Origin: Tsukamurella paurometabola
GTDB lineage: Bacteria > Actinomycetota > Actinomycetes > Mycobacteriales > Mycobacteriaceae
NCBI RefSeq assembly: GCF_900631615.1
Contig: NZ_LR131273.1
Coordinates: forward strand, 2,450,850 to 2,514,849
Direction: 5' to 3'
Length of the DNA stretch: 64,000 nucleotides
In this document: positions 44,477 to 52,006 of the stretch, one piece after another
How the letters are laid out: each line of letters opens with the position of its first letter
Numbering within the stretch: position 1 is the stretch's first letter
The notes under the pieces: model-generated
What the model was told of the DNA's origin: nothing
Database searches by the model: none
The model's input: only the letters and a program-made list of their open reading frames with translations
Position numbers and translations under genes: made by a program

Positions 44477-44782
44477 ATGTTCATGGCGGTGAATTCGGCG
44501 ATCTCGGCCTTCGGGGCCGCGAACGCCGGGATCGGGGCGGCGGTCGCGACGGCGGGCTCGGTGGACGCGGCGGCCAACGTCGCGGCCCTGAATCCGGCAC
44601 TGGGACTGATCGGGCAGGACTTCCTCGCGGCGTTCGCCGCCGCGCAGGCCGTGCACGTGGAGTCCGTCGCGGAGTTGGCGGTGCTGTACGGCGGGATCGC
44701 GGCGTCCTCGGCGGGAACGGTCGCCGCGTACGGCCTGACGGAGGCGGGTAACGTCGCCGGGCTGGGCTCCGTGGGGATCTGA
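44477..44782 (+). CDS. PE-like type VII secretion substrate
   Basis: A 101-residue, almost wholly Ala/Gly/Val helical protein with PE-domain layout: helix, turn (AALNPALGLI), helix (DFLAAFAAAQAVHVESVAEL), then the secretion motif YxxxE as Y85-GLT-E89 in AAYGLTEAGN, where PE proteins carry SYAATEAAN. It lacks a classical signal peptide. It precedes a large partner gene by 2 bp, as PE genes precede PPE genes. The ATG at 44477 has GGGGGAG upstream. The PE assignment rests on pattern and pairing, not on an alignment; EspC/DUF2580-like is the alternative. Confidence 0.65.
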   Translation: MFMAVNSAISAFGAANAGIGAAVATAGSVDAAANVAALNPALGLIGQDFLAAFAAAQAVHVESVAELAVLYGGIAASSAGTVAAYGLTEAGNVAGLGSVGI

Positions 44783-44784
44783 CG

Positions 44785-46155
44785 GTGGCCGATCCCGTGG
44801 GGGTGCCGGTGGCCCCGGACACCGCGCTCGACCCGGCGATCCGGGCCATGCTCGACCGGCCCGTCAACGAGGTGCTCGCCGCGCTCGGGCTCCCGCCCGT
44901 GCCCACGGCGCCGGAAACGCCGCCGCAGCAGGAACTCCCGGCGGCGCCCAAGGGGGTGCCGGAAGCCCCGCAGGTGCCGGGGTTCGACGTGGCCGGGCTG
45001 GTCAAGCCCATGACGGATCTTCTCTCGACCTTCGGCTCCGGCAGTTTCGAGGGACTCGACCCGTCGGCGGCGCTGTCCAGCGCGTCGAAGGCTCTCGAAC
45101 AGGGCGTCTCGACCGGTATGCAGGCGATCAGCCAGCTCTCCTCGGTGTGGCAGGGGCCGGCGGCCACCGCCGCGACGGGGAAGGGACTCGAGGCCGCGAC
45201 CGGAACCGGGCTGGTCGCGGAGCAGGGGGCGGAGTTGTCGACCGCGGTCGGCGAGGCTGCGACGGTCGTCGGTACCGGTGAGGCGGAGCTGCAGGCGATC
45301 ATCGACTCGTTCATGGCGGTGATCTCGGCGCTCGGGCCGTCGCTGTGGCTGCCTCCGGGGCAGGCCGCGGCTGTGGCCGCGGCCCAGGAACATCTCGCGC
45401 AGGCGACGGAGGTCGTGACGCGGACCAAGAGTCAACTCTCCGGGCTGAGCGCCCAGGTGGGCGCGGCCGGCCGCAAGGTCCCGGTCGCGACGCCGCCGAC
45501 GGCGGCGGCGAGCGCGGCGGCGCAGGCCGCCGCCTCGATCATTCCCGGGGTCGTCTCGGCGGCGACGGGGGCCGTCACGGCCGTCGGCAAGCTCGCCACC
45601 GACACGGTGTCCGGCGCGGTGAAGACCGCGGTCGGTGTTGCGACCTCGGCCGGCGAGGCCCTGAGCGGGCTCGCGGAGTCGGCGGGGGAGACCGACGACG
45701 ATGCGGCCGCGGCGGACTCGGAAACGGCCGTCACGGGCGACTTCCCGGCGGCGACGGCGCTGACCGGCACAGGGTCTGGCGGGGCCGGATCCGGCGCGGG
45801 TGGGGCCGTCATGGGCGGGATCGGCTCCGGCGTGGGGGCCGCCGCGGCGTCGCTCGCGCAGCCGCAGTCCGCAGCGCCGGCGGCGCGGACCCCGGTGGTG
45901 GAGGGCGGTGCCCGGACCGTGCCGGCATCGTCGGACGTCGTGACCCGTGGCGGGATGGCGGCCCCGATGATGCCGATGGGCGCGGCGGGTGCGCGTGCGG
46001 CGTCGGCGAACGATCACTCGGTGCCCGACTACCTGGTCACCAGTGACAACGGCGAGCGGGTCCTGGGTGATCTCCCGCTCGTCGGACCGCAAGTGGTGGG
46101 CGACGCCCTGCCCGCGGAGCAGTACGACGAGCCGGACGTGGAACTTCGTCTGTAA
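44785..46155 (+). CDS. Large WXG-containing type VII substrate (PPE/EspB-like)
   Basis: A 456-residue, Ala/Gly-rich protein. The Pro-rich N-terminus is followed by a helical domain with W122-Q-G124 (SQLSSVWQGPAATAA), the WxG turn of type VII substrates, and long helices to about residue 240. A low-complexity Gly/Ala part and a distinct C-terminal block (DYLVTSDNGERVLGDLPLVG) end the chain; similar end motifs occur in other actinobacterial type VII proteins. It pairs with the PE-like gene 2 bp upstream. GTG start. Likely secreted or surface-exposed through this system; PPE-like against EspB-like cannot be settled by eye. Confidence 0.65.
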   Translation: MADPVGVPVAPDTALDPAIRAMLDRPVNEVLAALGLPPVPTAPETPPQQELPAAPKGVPEAPQVPGFDVAGLVKPMTDLLSTFGSGSFEGLDPSAALSSASKALEQGVSTGMQAISQLSSVWQGPAATAATGKGLEAATGTGLVAEQGAELSTAVGEAATVVGTGEAELQAIIDSFMAVISALGPSLWLPPGQAAAVAAAQEHLAQATEVVTRTKSQLSGLSAQVGAAGRKVPVATPPTAAASAAAQAAASIIPGVVSAATGAVTAVGKLATDTVSGAVKTAVGVATSAGEALSGLAESAGETDDDAAAADSETAVTGDFPAATALTGTGSGGAGSGAGGAVMGGIGSGVGAAAASLAQPQSAAPAARTPVVEGGARTVPASSDVVTRGGMAAPMMPMGAAGARAASANDHSVPDYLVTSDNGERVLGDLPLVGPQVVGDALPAEQYDEPDVELRL

Positions 46156-46160
46156 GAGGC

Positions 46161-46187
46161 GGAACCGTACCGGGAGCCGGTGCGTCT
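46161..46187 (+). promoter_or_regulatory. SigM-like ECF promoter, site B (PE-like gene 2)
   Basis: GGAAC (46161-46165), 17-bp spacer, CGTCT (46183-46187), within GGTGCGTCTAAT. The -35 begins 5 bp after the preceding stop codon. The start codon is at 46223. Confidence 0.7.
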
Positions 46188-46222
46188 AATGGATAAGGGA
46201 CGACTTCGGGGGAGGGCACATC

Positions 46223-46534
46223 GTGGCAGGAAGCAAGCTGAGCATGGATCCGCAGGAGGCGCGGGAGATCGCCCGCGGCATCGAGCGGATCGTCGAGGAC
46301 CTGCGCGGCGCGCAGCAGCGATTCGAAGCGCACGCCGCGCCGGCGGCCACGGGCCGGGACGAGGTCTCCGTGACGGTGGCGCGCACCACGCAGCGCATGG
46401 GCGAGAACCAACTCCGCGCCGCGGAGACCGCGGTCGCCGACCTCCGTCGGCTCGGCGAAGCGCTGTCGGGGCACGTCACCGCGGTGCAGCGCGGTGATGC
46501 CGAACTCGGCGCCACGCTCGGCCTGGTGGTCTGA
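46223..46534 (+). CDS. PE-like small helical protein paired with PPE-like gene
   Basis: A 103-residue helical-hairpin protein: DPQEAREIARGIERIVEDLR, a turn with GRDEVSVTVA (compare the conserved DEVS of PE proteins), and a second helix (ENQLRAAETAVADLRRL). There is no clear YxxxE; GDAEL near the end is the nearest acidic motif, so the secretion signal may sit on a partner. GTG start preceded by GGGGGAGG. It lies 2 bp before the PPE-like gene and behind its own SigM-like promoter. Confidence 0.62.
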   Translation: MAGSKLSMDPQEAREIARGIERIVEDLRGAQQRFEAHAAPAATGRDEVSVTVARTTQRMGENQLRAAETAVADLRRLGEALSGHVTAVQRGDAELGATLGLVV

Positions 46535-46536
46535 CG

Positions 46537-47493
46537 GTGCTCCGCGATCCGGGGTTCACCGGCGTCGACTGGTCGGCCCGCACCACCGAGCGGCTCGCCG
46601 GTGACCTGCTGGGCGGAGCGGGGGCGCGGCCGCTCACCACGGCGGCGCAGGAGACCGCGCGCCTGGCCTCGGCGTACGGGGCCGCGGCGGTCCAGCTGGA
46701 CCGTCTCGTGGTGCGGCTCGACGGCGCGGTCGACCTGGGGCGTGCGGAGTCCGACGTGCGGCGCACCGGCCCGCTGCCCGACTACGCGCGCTGGCTCGCA
46801 CGGCACGCCGCCGATCTTGCGGAGTACGCGGCCAAGCTCGCGGGGCAGGCCGCCGCCTACGAGACCGCGGCGCGCGCGATGCCGTCGGTCGCCGACGCGA
46901 CCCGGATGCGCACGGACCGGGAGAACGCCCAGGCCGCCGCGGCGGCGGGCGGGCCGGAGCCCGCGGTCGCGGCGCTCGTCGGGGCCGCCGTCGACTCGGA
47001 GCGGGTCGAGCAGCAGGCGCACGGGACAGCCGCGGCGGTGATGGCCGGATTCGAGCGGGCGGCGGAGCCGCTGCGCGCGCCGTGGGAGTTCACCGCGCCG
47101 CCGAAGGTGCCGGGCGCGCGGACCAGGACGCCGAAGGACAAGGCGTCCGGCGGCGGGGCCGCGTCCGCCCGCGGCGGAGGTTCCGGCGGGGTCGGGGTGC
47201 CGGCGGCACCGCTCGGCGCTTTTCCGGTCGGCGCGGTGCAACGCGATCAGGGCGGTCGCGCCGCGCCGCCGCCACCGGCGGCGAGCACCACCTCGCCCGG
47301 TGGCCGCGGTGTGCCGATGATGCCCGCCGGGATGATGGGTGCCGCGGGAGCCGCGGCGGCGGCGAAGCACGCCGCGCAGCCCGCGGGGGCCCTGCCGGCT
47401 GCGGGCGCCGACGACGAGAACGACGCCTTCGTGGTGCATGCCGCTCCGGCGGTGCTCGGTGCCCACGGCGAGTCGCTGGCGGAGGAACCGTGA
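46537..47493 (+). CDS. PPE-domain-like type VII substrate
   Basis: A 318-residue protein. Residues 1-190 follow the PPE helix pattern: a long first hairpin (TTAAQETARLASAYGAAAVQ), LPDYARWLARHAADLAEYAA where PPE proteins have PYVAWL, QAAAYETAARAMPSVADATR where they have AAYEAAF...PP, and a closing helix ending APWEFTAPP where they have TPFTPPP. The WxG of classical PPE is replaced by RTGP (77-80). The rest is a Gly/Ala/Pro tail. It is probably a heterodimer partner of the upstream PE-like protein, recognised by the EspG-like protein encoded next (GTGA overlap). Confidence 0.7.
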   Translation: MLRDPGFTGVDWSARTTERLAGDLLGGAGARPLTTAAQETARLASAYGAAAVQLDRLVVRLDGAVDLGRAESDVRRTGPLPDYARWLARHAADLAEYAAKLAGQAAAYETAARAMPSVADATRMRTDRENAQAAAAAGGPEPAVAALVGAAVDSERVEQQAHGTAAAVMAGFERAAEPLRAPWEFTAPPKVPGARTRTPKDKASGGGAASARGGGSGGVGVPAAPLGAFPVGAVQRDQGGRAAPPPPAASTTSPGGRGVPMMPAGMMGAAGAAAAAKHAAQPAGALPAAGADDENDAFVVHAAPAVLGAHGESLAEEP

Positions 47494-48206
47494 CTGCGCA
47501 CGCGGTGGCGGCGCTGAGCGCCCGGTTCGGCACCGAGGTGCCGCCGGTGCTGTGGACCCCGCCCGATCCCCGGCGCGACGTGGTCCCGGATGCGCTGGAC
47601 GAGAACGCTCTCGACGCCGACGAGACGGACGCGCTGCGGGTGCTCGCCGCGCCCCAGGTGCGGATCGAGGCCCGCGCGACGGGCGCGCTCGATGCCCGGC
47701 TGTGCCTCGCCCGTGCGGGTCACGTGACCGCGCGGGTGGTGCGGGCCGCGGGAACCGCCACGGTCGACCTCCCGCACTGCGACGGCTCCGCGGACCGGCT
47801 GGCGGCCCTCGTCGCCCCGATCCTGGGGAGCGCCCCGGAGGCGGATCCCGTGGTGGCGGCCTCCTTCCCGGCGGTGGCCGGCCGGGCGGCGCTCCGGGCG
47901 GGCGACGCGGGGGAGATCGGAGCGGCCCTGCGCGCCATCGGGGTGGACGCCGACGCCGCGCGGCTGATCGGGCGCGTCTTCGCCCGCTCACAGCGCTGCG
48001 TCGAATTCACGGTGCACGCGGGTGACCGCCGCTGCGCGACGGTGGTCGCGGTGATCGACTCGCCCAGCGGGCGCGTCGTGGTGCGGACGGCGGGCGAGCC
48101 GGGCGCGGAGGCGTGGATCTCCGTCGCCGACGGCAGCGCGCACCGGGTCGGCAGGGCGCTGCGGCGGGCCTGCGAGGAACTTCCGGGTGGCGGCTGGACG
48201 CCGTGA
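47490..48206 (+). CDS. espG: EspG-like secretion chaperone
   Basis: A 238-residue cytosolic protein. The C-terminal half carries the EspG signature: VEFTVHAGDRRCATVVAVID then SPSGRVVVRTAGE, and AWISVADGSAHRVGRALRRA near the end. In mycobacteria EspG binds the tip of cognate PPE proteins and delivers them to the ESX machinery. It follows directly behind the PPE-like gene with a 4-bp overlap, the right neighbour for that job. It is a little shorter than mycobacterial EspG (about 280-300 residues). The symbol is by family resemblance only. Confidence 0.72.
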   Translation: MTAHAVAALSARFGTEVPPVLWTPPDPRRDVVPDALDENALDADETDALRVLAAPQVRIEARATGALDARLCLARAGHVTARVVRAAGTATVDLPHCDGSADRLAALVAPILGSAPEADPVVAASFPAVAGRAALRAGDAGEIGAALRAIGVDADAARLIGRVFARSQRCVEFTVHAGDRRCATVVAVIDSPSGRVVVRTAGEPGAEAWISVADGSAHRVGRALRRACEELPGGGWTP

Positions 48207-48214
48207 CCGGGGAC

Positions 48215-48238
48215 GGCGCGCGCCGACCGGCGCGCGCC
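48215..48238 (+). promoter_or_regulatory. Intercistronic GC hairpin before the WXG100 pair
   Basis: GGCGCGCGCC (48215-48224) is repeated at 48229-48238 with GACC between; since the unit is self-complementary the two form a perfect 10-bp stem. It starts 9 bp after the espG-like stop and ends 36 bp before the first WXG100 gene. It may partly terminate or protect the mRNA and so uncouple Esx levels from the upstream genes. Confidence 0.55.
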
Positions 48239-48274
48239 GATGGTGCCGGCACGACCGGCGGGGAGGAGTACAAC

Positions 48275-48577
48275 ATGGCAAGCGGAACCAGGGCCGAACT
48301 CGCGGCGATGCAGACCGGCGCCGACACGCTGGACGACCTCGGGGCACAGATGAAGACGACCCTGAACCAGCTGCGCGGCGATGTCGAGGCGACGCAGGGC
48401 GTGTGGGCCGGCGCGGCCCAGGTCGCCTTCCTGGGCGTGATGGCGCGGTGGGACGAGAGCGCGGCGAAGGTCAACACCGCGCTCGTCGACATCAGCACCA
48501 TGCTCTCGGGCAACACGTCGAGCTACCGCTCGCAGGAGGATCAGAACACCTCCGACATCACGGCCCTGAGCCTGTAG
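48275..48577 (+). CDS. WXG100-family protein (Esx) 1
   Basis: A 100-residue Esx protein with W44-A-G46 in TQGVWAGAAQV, between two helices. Esx proteins form helical heterodimers and are exported by the type VII channel. In ESX-4 the cognates are EsxU/EsxT. It ends SITALSL-like without a strong YxxxD/E, so the partner probably carries the signal. GGGGAGGAG lies 6 nt before the ATG. A second Esx gene follows after 33 bp. Confidence 0.88.
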   Translation: MASGTRAELAAMQTGADTLDDLGAQMKTTLNQLRGDVEATQGVWAGAAQVAFLGVMARWDESAAKVNTALVDISTMLSGNTSSYRSQEDQNTSDITALSL

Positions 48578-48610
48578 TTCGGATTCGGAAGACCAAGGGG
48601 GAGTACCAGC

Positions 48611-48904
48611 ATGAGTGACATGATCCGCTACGACTACGCCACCATCCGGGCCGCGCTCGACGACATCGCGCAGCGCAGCACGGTGCTGATGCAGCAGGCC
48701 GACGCGATCCGCACCGAGCAGAACAAGTTCGCGGGAGCGTGGGAGGACCCGCAGTCGGCGACCGCGTACCAGGCGGTCCAGACCCGGTGGAACACCAGTT
48801 TCGAGGACATCACCAACCTGCTCACGAGGGTCAAGACCGCGGCCGAGAACGCGGTGGCCTCGATGCAGCAGACCAACACCAAGGCCGCGGACGGCTGGAC
48901 CTAG
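48611..48904 (+). CDS. WXG100-family protein (Esx) 2
   Basis: A 97-residue Esx protein in which the turn reads W44-E-D46 (FAGAWEDPQSATAY), a known variation of WxG. Flanking helices (DYATIRAALDDIAQRS, TNLLTRVKTAAENAV) fit. It is the probable heterodimer partner of the preceding Esx. GGGGGAG precedes the ATG by 9 nt. A hairpin terminator follows. Confidence 0.88.
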   Translation: MSDMIRYDYATIRAALDDIAQRSTVLMQQADAIRTEQNKFAGAWEDPQSATAYQAVQTRWNTSFEDITNLLTRVKTAAENAVASMQQTNTKAADGWT

Positions 48905-48927
48905 GACCTGCTCCGCACCGCTGGTGT

Positions 48928-48960
48928 CGGGCCCGGCAGCCGTTGCGGCCGCCGGGCCCG
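48928..48960. terminator. Terminator between the esx pair and eccE
   Basis: CGGGCCCGGC (48928-48937) pairs perfectly with GCCGGGCCCG (48951-48960); the 13-nt loop contains a further GCCG/CGGC. It lies in the 86-bp gap between convergent genes. Confidence 0.8.
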
Positions 48961-48990
48961 ATCCGTTTCCGGGAGTGATTCCTCCGGGGG

Positions 48991-50442
48991 CTAGGCGACG
49001 AGCCGGAGCGTCGCCGCGCCGCCGTCGGTGCGCACGGTGAGCATGCCCGGCAGCGGCTGGCTGAGCACCACGTCGGCCTCGGTGACGGGGGAGATCCCGG
49101 CCTGCTCGATCCGCCACACCGTTCCGGCGGGCTCCACCGACCCGGGCGTGAGTCCCGCGGCGGTGCCGTCGAGCACCGTGACGGTGTAGTCGGCCGGTCC
49201 GAGGCCGGTCAGCTGCTGGGGATAGCGCCAGCCGGAGATCCACAGCTCTCGCGGCGATCCCACCCAGTTGACGAGCGGCTGCCACATGGCCGGCCGGCCC
49301 GTCACGATCAGGACGCGTGCGCCGGTGGCGACGGCCCGCTCCACCAGTTGCCGCGCCGGATCGTCGGCCACCGCGGCCCACACGGTGCGAACGCCCCGGC
49401 CGTGGAGCCGTGCCGAGACCGGTCCACCGGTGGCGTCGGAGCCGAGGATCTGGCCACTGCCGCAGAGGGGGACGTGCAGCGTCTCGAGCGCCGCGGCGGG
49501 TCCGCTCGCTTCGCCGTCGCCGCGCCGCCCGCGGCGCTCCGGATCCGCACCGGATCGCCATGCCCCCACACGGATCCCACCCGCACGGTCGCGGTGCACG
49601 GTGATGCCGGCGCGACCGGGGGCATCGCCCGCGAAGACCGCGCCGAGGTCGCCCCGGGCCAGGTCCTCCGGATCGCACGGCACGGATTCGGTGGGCGCGT
49701 CCGGATCGACACCGGCGATCTCCGGCGGGCGCAGCGGCGCCGCCGTGATCCCCCGGGCGCGCAGCACGTCGACTGCCCGCTGTGCCGCGAGCGCCGCCGC
49801 CCGCAGTTCGCCGGACGGCCCGCCGCCGCGCCGGCCGCAGGCCGCCGCGCAATCGGCGGGGTCGATGGTGACTGCGATGAGCACGTCGGCGGTGGCCCAG
49901 CGGTGCACGGGACCGAGCAACTGCTGGTAGCGCATGCGCGGGGCCGGCGGCTCGCCCGGAACGCGCCCGCCCGCGAGCATCAGATCGATCCGCGAAGCGG
50001 GTGTATCCGCGTGGTCGAGCAGGTCGGCGAGCAGACCCAGCGGGACCGCCGGATCCTCCCGTCCCAGCATCGGAACCAGGTGCGGCGCGGTCGGTGCGAG
50101 GCGCACGAACGCGGTCAGCCTGCGGTTCGCGCGGCGTACGCCGATCTCGCCGCCACTCGGATACGGGGCGGCTTCGACGGTGGCGCCCCCGGAACCGCGC
50201 ACGCGCAGCCGGTCCGCCGCGTACTCGGCTCCCGACGTGCCGCGCACGCGGACGAGCGTCCCCGCGCCGGCGACGAGCGCCGCGGACGCGGCGGCCCAGT
50301 GCGGCCCGCCGAGCGCGGCGGTGCTCAGCCCCGCGGCGGCGGCGGTCGCCTCCGCGAGGAGGACGGCTCCGCTCGACGGCCATGCCGCGCGGTGCCAGCG
50401 CCCGGGCGCGACGAGCCCGGCCGATCCCGTTGTCCGATCCAT
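48991..50442 (-). CDS. eccE: Type VII secretion protein EccE-like
   Basis: A 483-residue protein with the EccE layout: two membrane helices near the N-terminus (about residues 22-40 and 46-62, GAVLLAEATAAAAGLSTAAL and AASAALVAGAGTLV), then a large cytoplasmic domain with RRTGxRA-like and Rossmann-type elements (ARVLIVTGRPAMW). EccE sits at the rim of the ESX inner-membrane complex. M. tuberculosis ESX-4 lacks it, while M. abscessus ESX-4 has it. It is divergent from eccB across 129 bp. Family call by topology, length and context; sequence conservation in EccE is weak. Confidence 0.72.
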   Translation of the reverse strand: MDRTTGSAGLVAPGRWHRAAWPSSGAVLLAEATAAAAGLSTAALGGPHWAAASAALVAGAGTLVRVRGTSGAEYAADRLRVRGSGGATVEAAPYPSGGEIGVRRANRRLTAFVRLAPTAPHLVPMLGREDPAVPLGLLADLLDHADTPASRIDLMLAGGRVPGEPPAPRMRYQQLLGPVHRWATADVLIAVTIDPADCAAACGRRGGGPSGELRAAALAAQRAVDVLRARGITAAPLRPPEIAGVDPDAPTESVPCDPEDLARGDLGAVFAGDAPGRAGITVHRDRAGGIRVGAWRSGADPERRGRRGDGEASGPAAALETLHVPLCGSGQILGSDATGGPVSARLHGRGVRTVWAAVADDPARQLVERAVATGARVLIVTGRPAMWQPLVNWVGSPRELWISGWRYPQQLTGLGPADYTVTVLDGTAAGLTPGSVEPAGTVWRIEQAGISPVTEADVVLSQPLPGMLTVRTDGGAATLRLVA

Positions 50443-50571
50443 GTTCCGGTCCCCCTGACCCGGCGTCGTCTCCCCCGAAACGTGCTGCCGTGCGCCGAAA
50501 GTACCGTATCCTGGGCGTCAGGACGGCCGCTTCGGGGGAAGCGGCCGGCACGCACCTTGGGGGAGGGCGTC

Positions 50572-51990
50572 ATGCGGAAGCAGTTGACCACGCGCGCGCA
50601 GGTCAGTGGGTACCGATTCATCCTGCGGCGGATGGATCACGCCCTGCTGCGGCGGGATCCGCGCATGATCTCGGATCCGATGGCGTCGCAGTCGCGGTCC
50701 CTCGTCGTCGGCCTGATCCTCGCGCTGGTCATCACGGGCGGCTGCGGCGTGCTCGCGTTGCTCCGCCCACAGGGGGCGGTGGGAGACGCGAAGATCGTGC
50801 TCGCCAAGGAATCCGGAGCGCTGTACGTCCGCGTGGAGGACGTCCTGCATCCGGTGACCGGGCTGGCCTCCGCCCGCCTCGTGGTCGGCGAGGCGGCGCA
50901 GCCGACCTCGGTGAAGGACAAGCGGCTCAGCGACTTCCGCCGCGGTCCCGAGGTCGGCATCGTCGGCGCACCCGCCCAGATCCTCGGCCCGGTCTCGGCC
51001 TGGACCGAGGGCGCGGCGCCGTGGCTGCTGTGCGACCGCACCCGGCCGGCACCGTCGGACAAGCCGACCGCGCGGGACTCGCTCGACACGATGGTCTCGT
51101 CCGTCGACGAGGGCACCGCCGATGACGGCGCGGTGCTCGTCCGCCGCGGCGCCGATTACTTCCTCCTGTTCCGGGGCGTGCGTGCCGCGGTGAACCCGTC
51201 GGACCCCGTGGTGCGCAGGGTCGCCGGGATCGACGGTGCCGCCGCGCGGGCGGTCAGCGCGCCGCTGCTCAACGCCTTCGAACCGATCGATCCCGTTGCC
51301 GTCCCGCAGATCCCGGGGCGGGGACAACCGTCGAGCGTCGTGCCCGGTGCCCGCGTCGGCGACGTGGTGCGCGTCTCCGACAGCGACCGTGATCGCCTGT
51401 ACGTGGTGCTCGCCGACGGGGTGCAGCCGGTCGGTGCGTGGGCGGCCGACCTGATCCGCGCGGGTGATCCCGCGGGCAGTGCCATCGGGACGGCGCCCGC
51501 CTCCGCGGTGGCCGCTGCGGCGACCCGGCGCTCGGTCCCCGTCGCCGACCTGCCCGACCGTCGACCGGCGGTCCGCGCGGTGCGGGACGCGCCGGTCATC
51601 TGCGCCGCCGCGTCCACCGACGGCGCGGGCGGCGGGACCGTCGAACTGCGGACCTTCCGGGCCTCGCCCGGTCCCGGCGCACCCGTTGCGCTCGCGGGGG
51701 CCGACGGTGCCGGGGACGCCCTCGACGCCGCGGCCATCCCGTCCGGTTCGGGCGAGTACGTGGTGGCCGCGGAGCCCGGCGGCGAGCGGCGGGACGGACT
51801 CTTCTACATCTCGGACTCGGGTGTGCGATACGGCATCCCGAACGCGGAGACCGCGCAGATCCTGGGTCTGCAGCACAAGCCGAGGCCGGTGGCGTGGTCG
51901 GTGCTTGCGGCGATCCCCGCGGGACCGGACCTCACGCGCGCCGCCGCCTCGATGACCCGCGACGGCACCCCGGTGACGGTGAGCCGCTGA
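50572..51990 (+). CDS. eccB: Type VII secretion core protein EccB
   Basis: A 472-residue protein. It starts MRKQLTTRAQVSGYRFILRR and MDHALLRRDPRM, the strongly conserved EccB N-terminus. One membrane helix follows (SRSLVVGLILALVITGGCGVL, about 43-63), and then a periplasmic domain of repeats (ALYVRVEDVLHPVTGLASAR; LFYISDSGVRYGIPN) flanking a central core. EccB links the membrane complex to the periplasm and has ATPase reports in mycobacteria. GGGGGAGGG lies before the ATG at 50572. Its order and orientation relative to mycP/eccD/eccC equal ESX-4 of M. tuberculosis. Confidence 0.93.
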   Translation: MRKQLTTRAQVSGYRFILRRMDHALLRRDPRMISDPMASQSRSLVVGLILALVITGGCGVLALLRPQGAVGDAKIVLAKESGALYVRVEDVLHPVTGLASARLVVGEAAQPTSVKDKRLSDFRRGPEVGIVGAPAQILGPVSAWTEGAAPWLLCDRTRPAPSDKPTARDSLDTMVSSVDEGTADDGAVLVRRGADYFLLFRGVRAAVNPSDPVVRRVAGIDGAAARAVSAPLLNAFEPIDPVAVPQIPGRGQPSSVVPGARVGDVVRVSDSDRDRLYVVLADGVQPVGAWAADLIRAGDPAGSAIGTAPASAVAAAATRRSVPVADLPDRRPAVRAVRDAPVICAAASTDGAGGGTVELRTFRASPGPGAPVALAGADGAGDALDAAAIPSGSGEYVVAAEPGGERRDGLFYISDSGVRYGIPNAETAQILGLQHKPRPVAWSVLAAIPAGPDLTRAAASMTRDGTPVTVSR

Positions 51991-52006
51991 CGATCCGCAC
52001 CACGGT

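Noticed and set aside
42478-46092. A 1204-codon open frame on the minus strand opposite the type VII substrate genes
   Set aside because: Its translation is Arg/Gly/Ala-rich without domains, and the opposite strand carries well-ordered overlapping genes with ribosome-binding sites. Long antisense frames are expected at this GC content.
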